A DNA stretch of 64,000 bases, taken from positions 1 to 64,000 of the forward strand of contig NZ_NBXB01000028.1 in assembly GCF_003399635.1 (NCBI RefSeq), given 5' to 3'. The position numbers were made by a program, and so were the translations under genes. The notes under the pieces are model-generated. The model did no database searches. It saw only the letters and a list, made by a program, of their open reading frames with translations, and was not told the origin of the DNA. The number at the start of each line of letters is the position of its first letter. The first letter of the stretch is position 1. Of this stretch, positions 63,485 to 64,000 are shown one piece after another. The stretch is from Subtercola boreus (GTDB lineage Bacteria > Actinomycetota > Actinomycetes > Actinomycetales > Microbacteriaceae).

Positions 63485-64000
63485 TTCTTGAACGAGGCGT
63501 AGAGTCCCACGCTGAGCCCCACCATCAGCCCGAGAGCCGCCGGATAGCTCCATGCGAAGTGCAGTTCGGGCATGTAGTCGAAATTCATGCCGTAGATGCC
63601 CGTCACCACGGTCGGTGCGAAGAAGATGGCCGCCCAGGCGGAGATCTTCTTGACCTCGTCGTTCTGGTGGTTACTTGTCTCTGCGAGTTTCTTCATGTCC
63701 TCGTTCTGGCGCTGCGCGACGAGGGTCGCGTTCACTGTCAGGATCTCCCTGAGCGTCTGCCGGAATCCATCCACCCGCTCATTCACCACGGCGACGTGGT
63801 CGGCGACATCCCGGAACGCCCGCTTCAGTTCGAGGTTGCCCTCCCCCTTGCCGTAGGTCTCCCGGAGGGTCTGCAGCATTGCGGTGAGCGGCAGGGTCGC
63901 GCGCTGGAAGTCGAGCACTTCCTGAGAGAGCTCATAGATACGTCTGGACACCGACGGGTCCCCCTCGAACACCTGCGCCTCGATCTCGTCGATGTCCGTC
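63469..64000 (-). CDS. corA: CorA family magnesium/cobalt transporter (5' truncated by the window edge)
   Basis: About 177 C-terminal residues are visible. They include the long stalk helix (SRRIYELSQEVLDFQRATL), the pore signature YGMN in GIYGMNFDYMPEL, the second transmembrane helix (WSYPAALGLMVGLSVGLYA) and a basic tail ending KKRGWL. The gene continues beyond 64000 on the minus strand, so its start is not seen. Its stop lies in the six-unit tandem array, which repeats the last codons. Confidence 0.93.
   Translation of the reverse strand, partial: TDIDEIEAQVFEGDPSVSRRIYELSQEVLDFQRATLPLTAMLQTLRETYGKGEGNLELKRAFRDVADHVAVVNERVDGFRQTLREILTVNATLVAQRQNEDMKKLAETSNHQNDEVKKISAWAAIFFAPTVVTGIYGMNFDYMPELHFAWSYPAALGLMVGLSVGLYASFKKRGWL

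Overview
The window is high-GC DNA, densely packed with genes on both strands, from an actinobacterium that is most probably a member of the family Microbacteriaceae. This assignment is an inference from gene content and order: rpsO, pnp, an M16 peptidase and dapB lie in the usual actinobacterial order, recO-uppS-dus-dgt-dnaG form a housekeeping run, and leuA has an actinobacterial-type leader. I see no rRNA, tRNA, CRISPR array, phage or insertion sequence.

Layout. 1-3600: the start of an unidentified gene, an AzlC/AzlD amino-acid exporter pair, a MepB-like protein, a D-2-hydroxyacid dehydrogenase and an orphan ABC ATPase. 3600-13300: replication, RNA and envelope housekeeping on the minus strand (dnaG, dgt, dus, recO, uppS, leuA), with a DsbA-like oxidoreductase and a YbaK deacylase. 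13300-17200: an MprF-like lipid aminoacyltransferase coupled to a membrane-anchored esterase. 17200-31200: the dapB/M16/pnp/rpsO core, interrupted by a quinone-oxidoreductase-like gene, a coupled pair of DUF6745-like paralogues and a secreted GH25 muramidase. 31200-42100: a frameshifted ferredoxin remnant, a two-gene fluoride channel, a 2-oxoglutarate oxygenase operon, FKBP, HelD, PrsW and YihY. 42100-48800: aspartate ammonia-lyase, ALDH, carboxylesterase and two oxidoreductases. 48800-56100: a drug-type MFS gene broken by an in-frame stop, an NhaP antiporter, a degenerate alpha/beta-hydrolase, an APC permease and a potassium channel. 56100-64000: CYTH-CHAD protein, S9 peptidase, a maltokinase-like kinase, a FAD-Rieske oxidoreductase and a truncated CorA.

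Three sequence-level regularities stand out. First, a TANNNT hexamer followed by exactly six bases and then ATG/GTG precedes about a dozen genes, including a 14-codon leucine-rich leader peptide upstream of leuA; this points to widespread leaderless transcription. Second, short tandem arrays, most with an 18-bp period, sit at gene ends and often copy the stop codon itself in frame (corA, prsW, APC permease, plus a 16-bp version at an MFS gene). Third, two unrelated palindromic element families (41 bp and 61 bp, two copies each) occupy four of the five convergent gaps longer than 100 bp. These repeats are the least explained part of the window.
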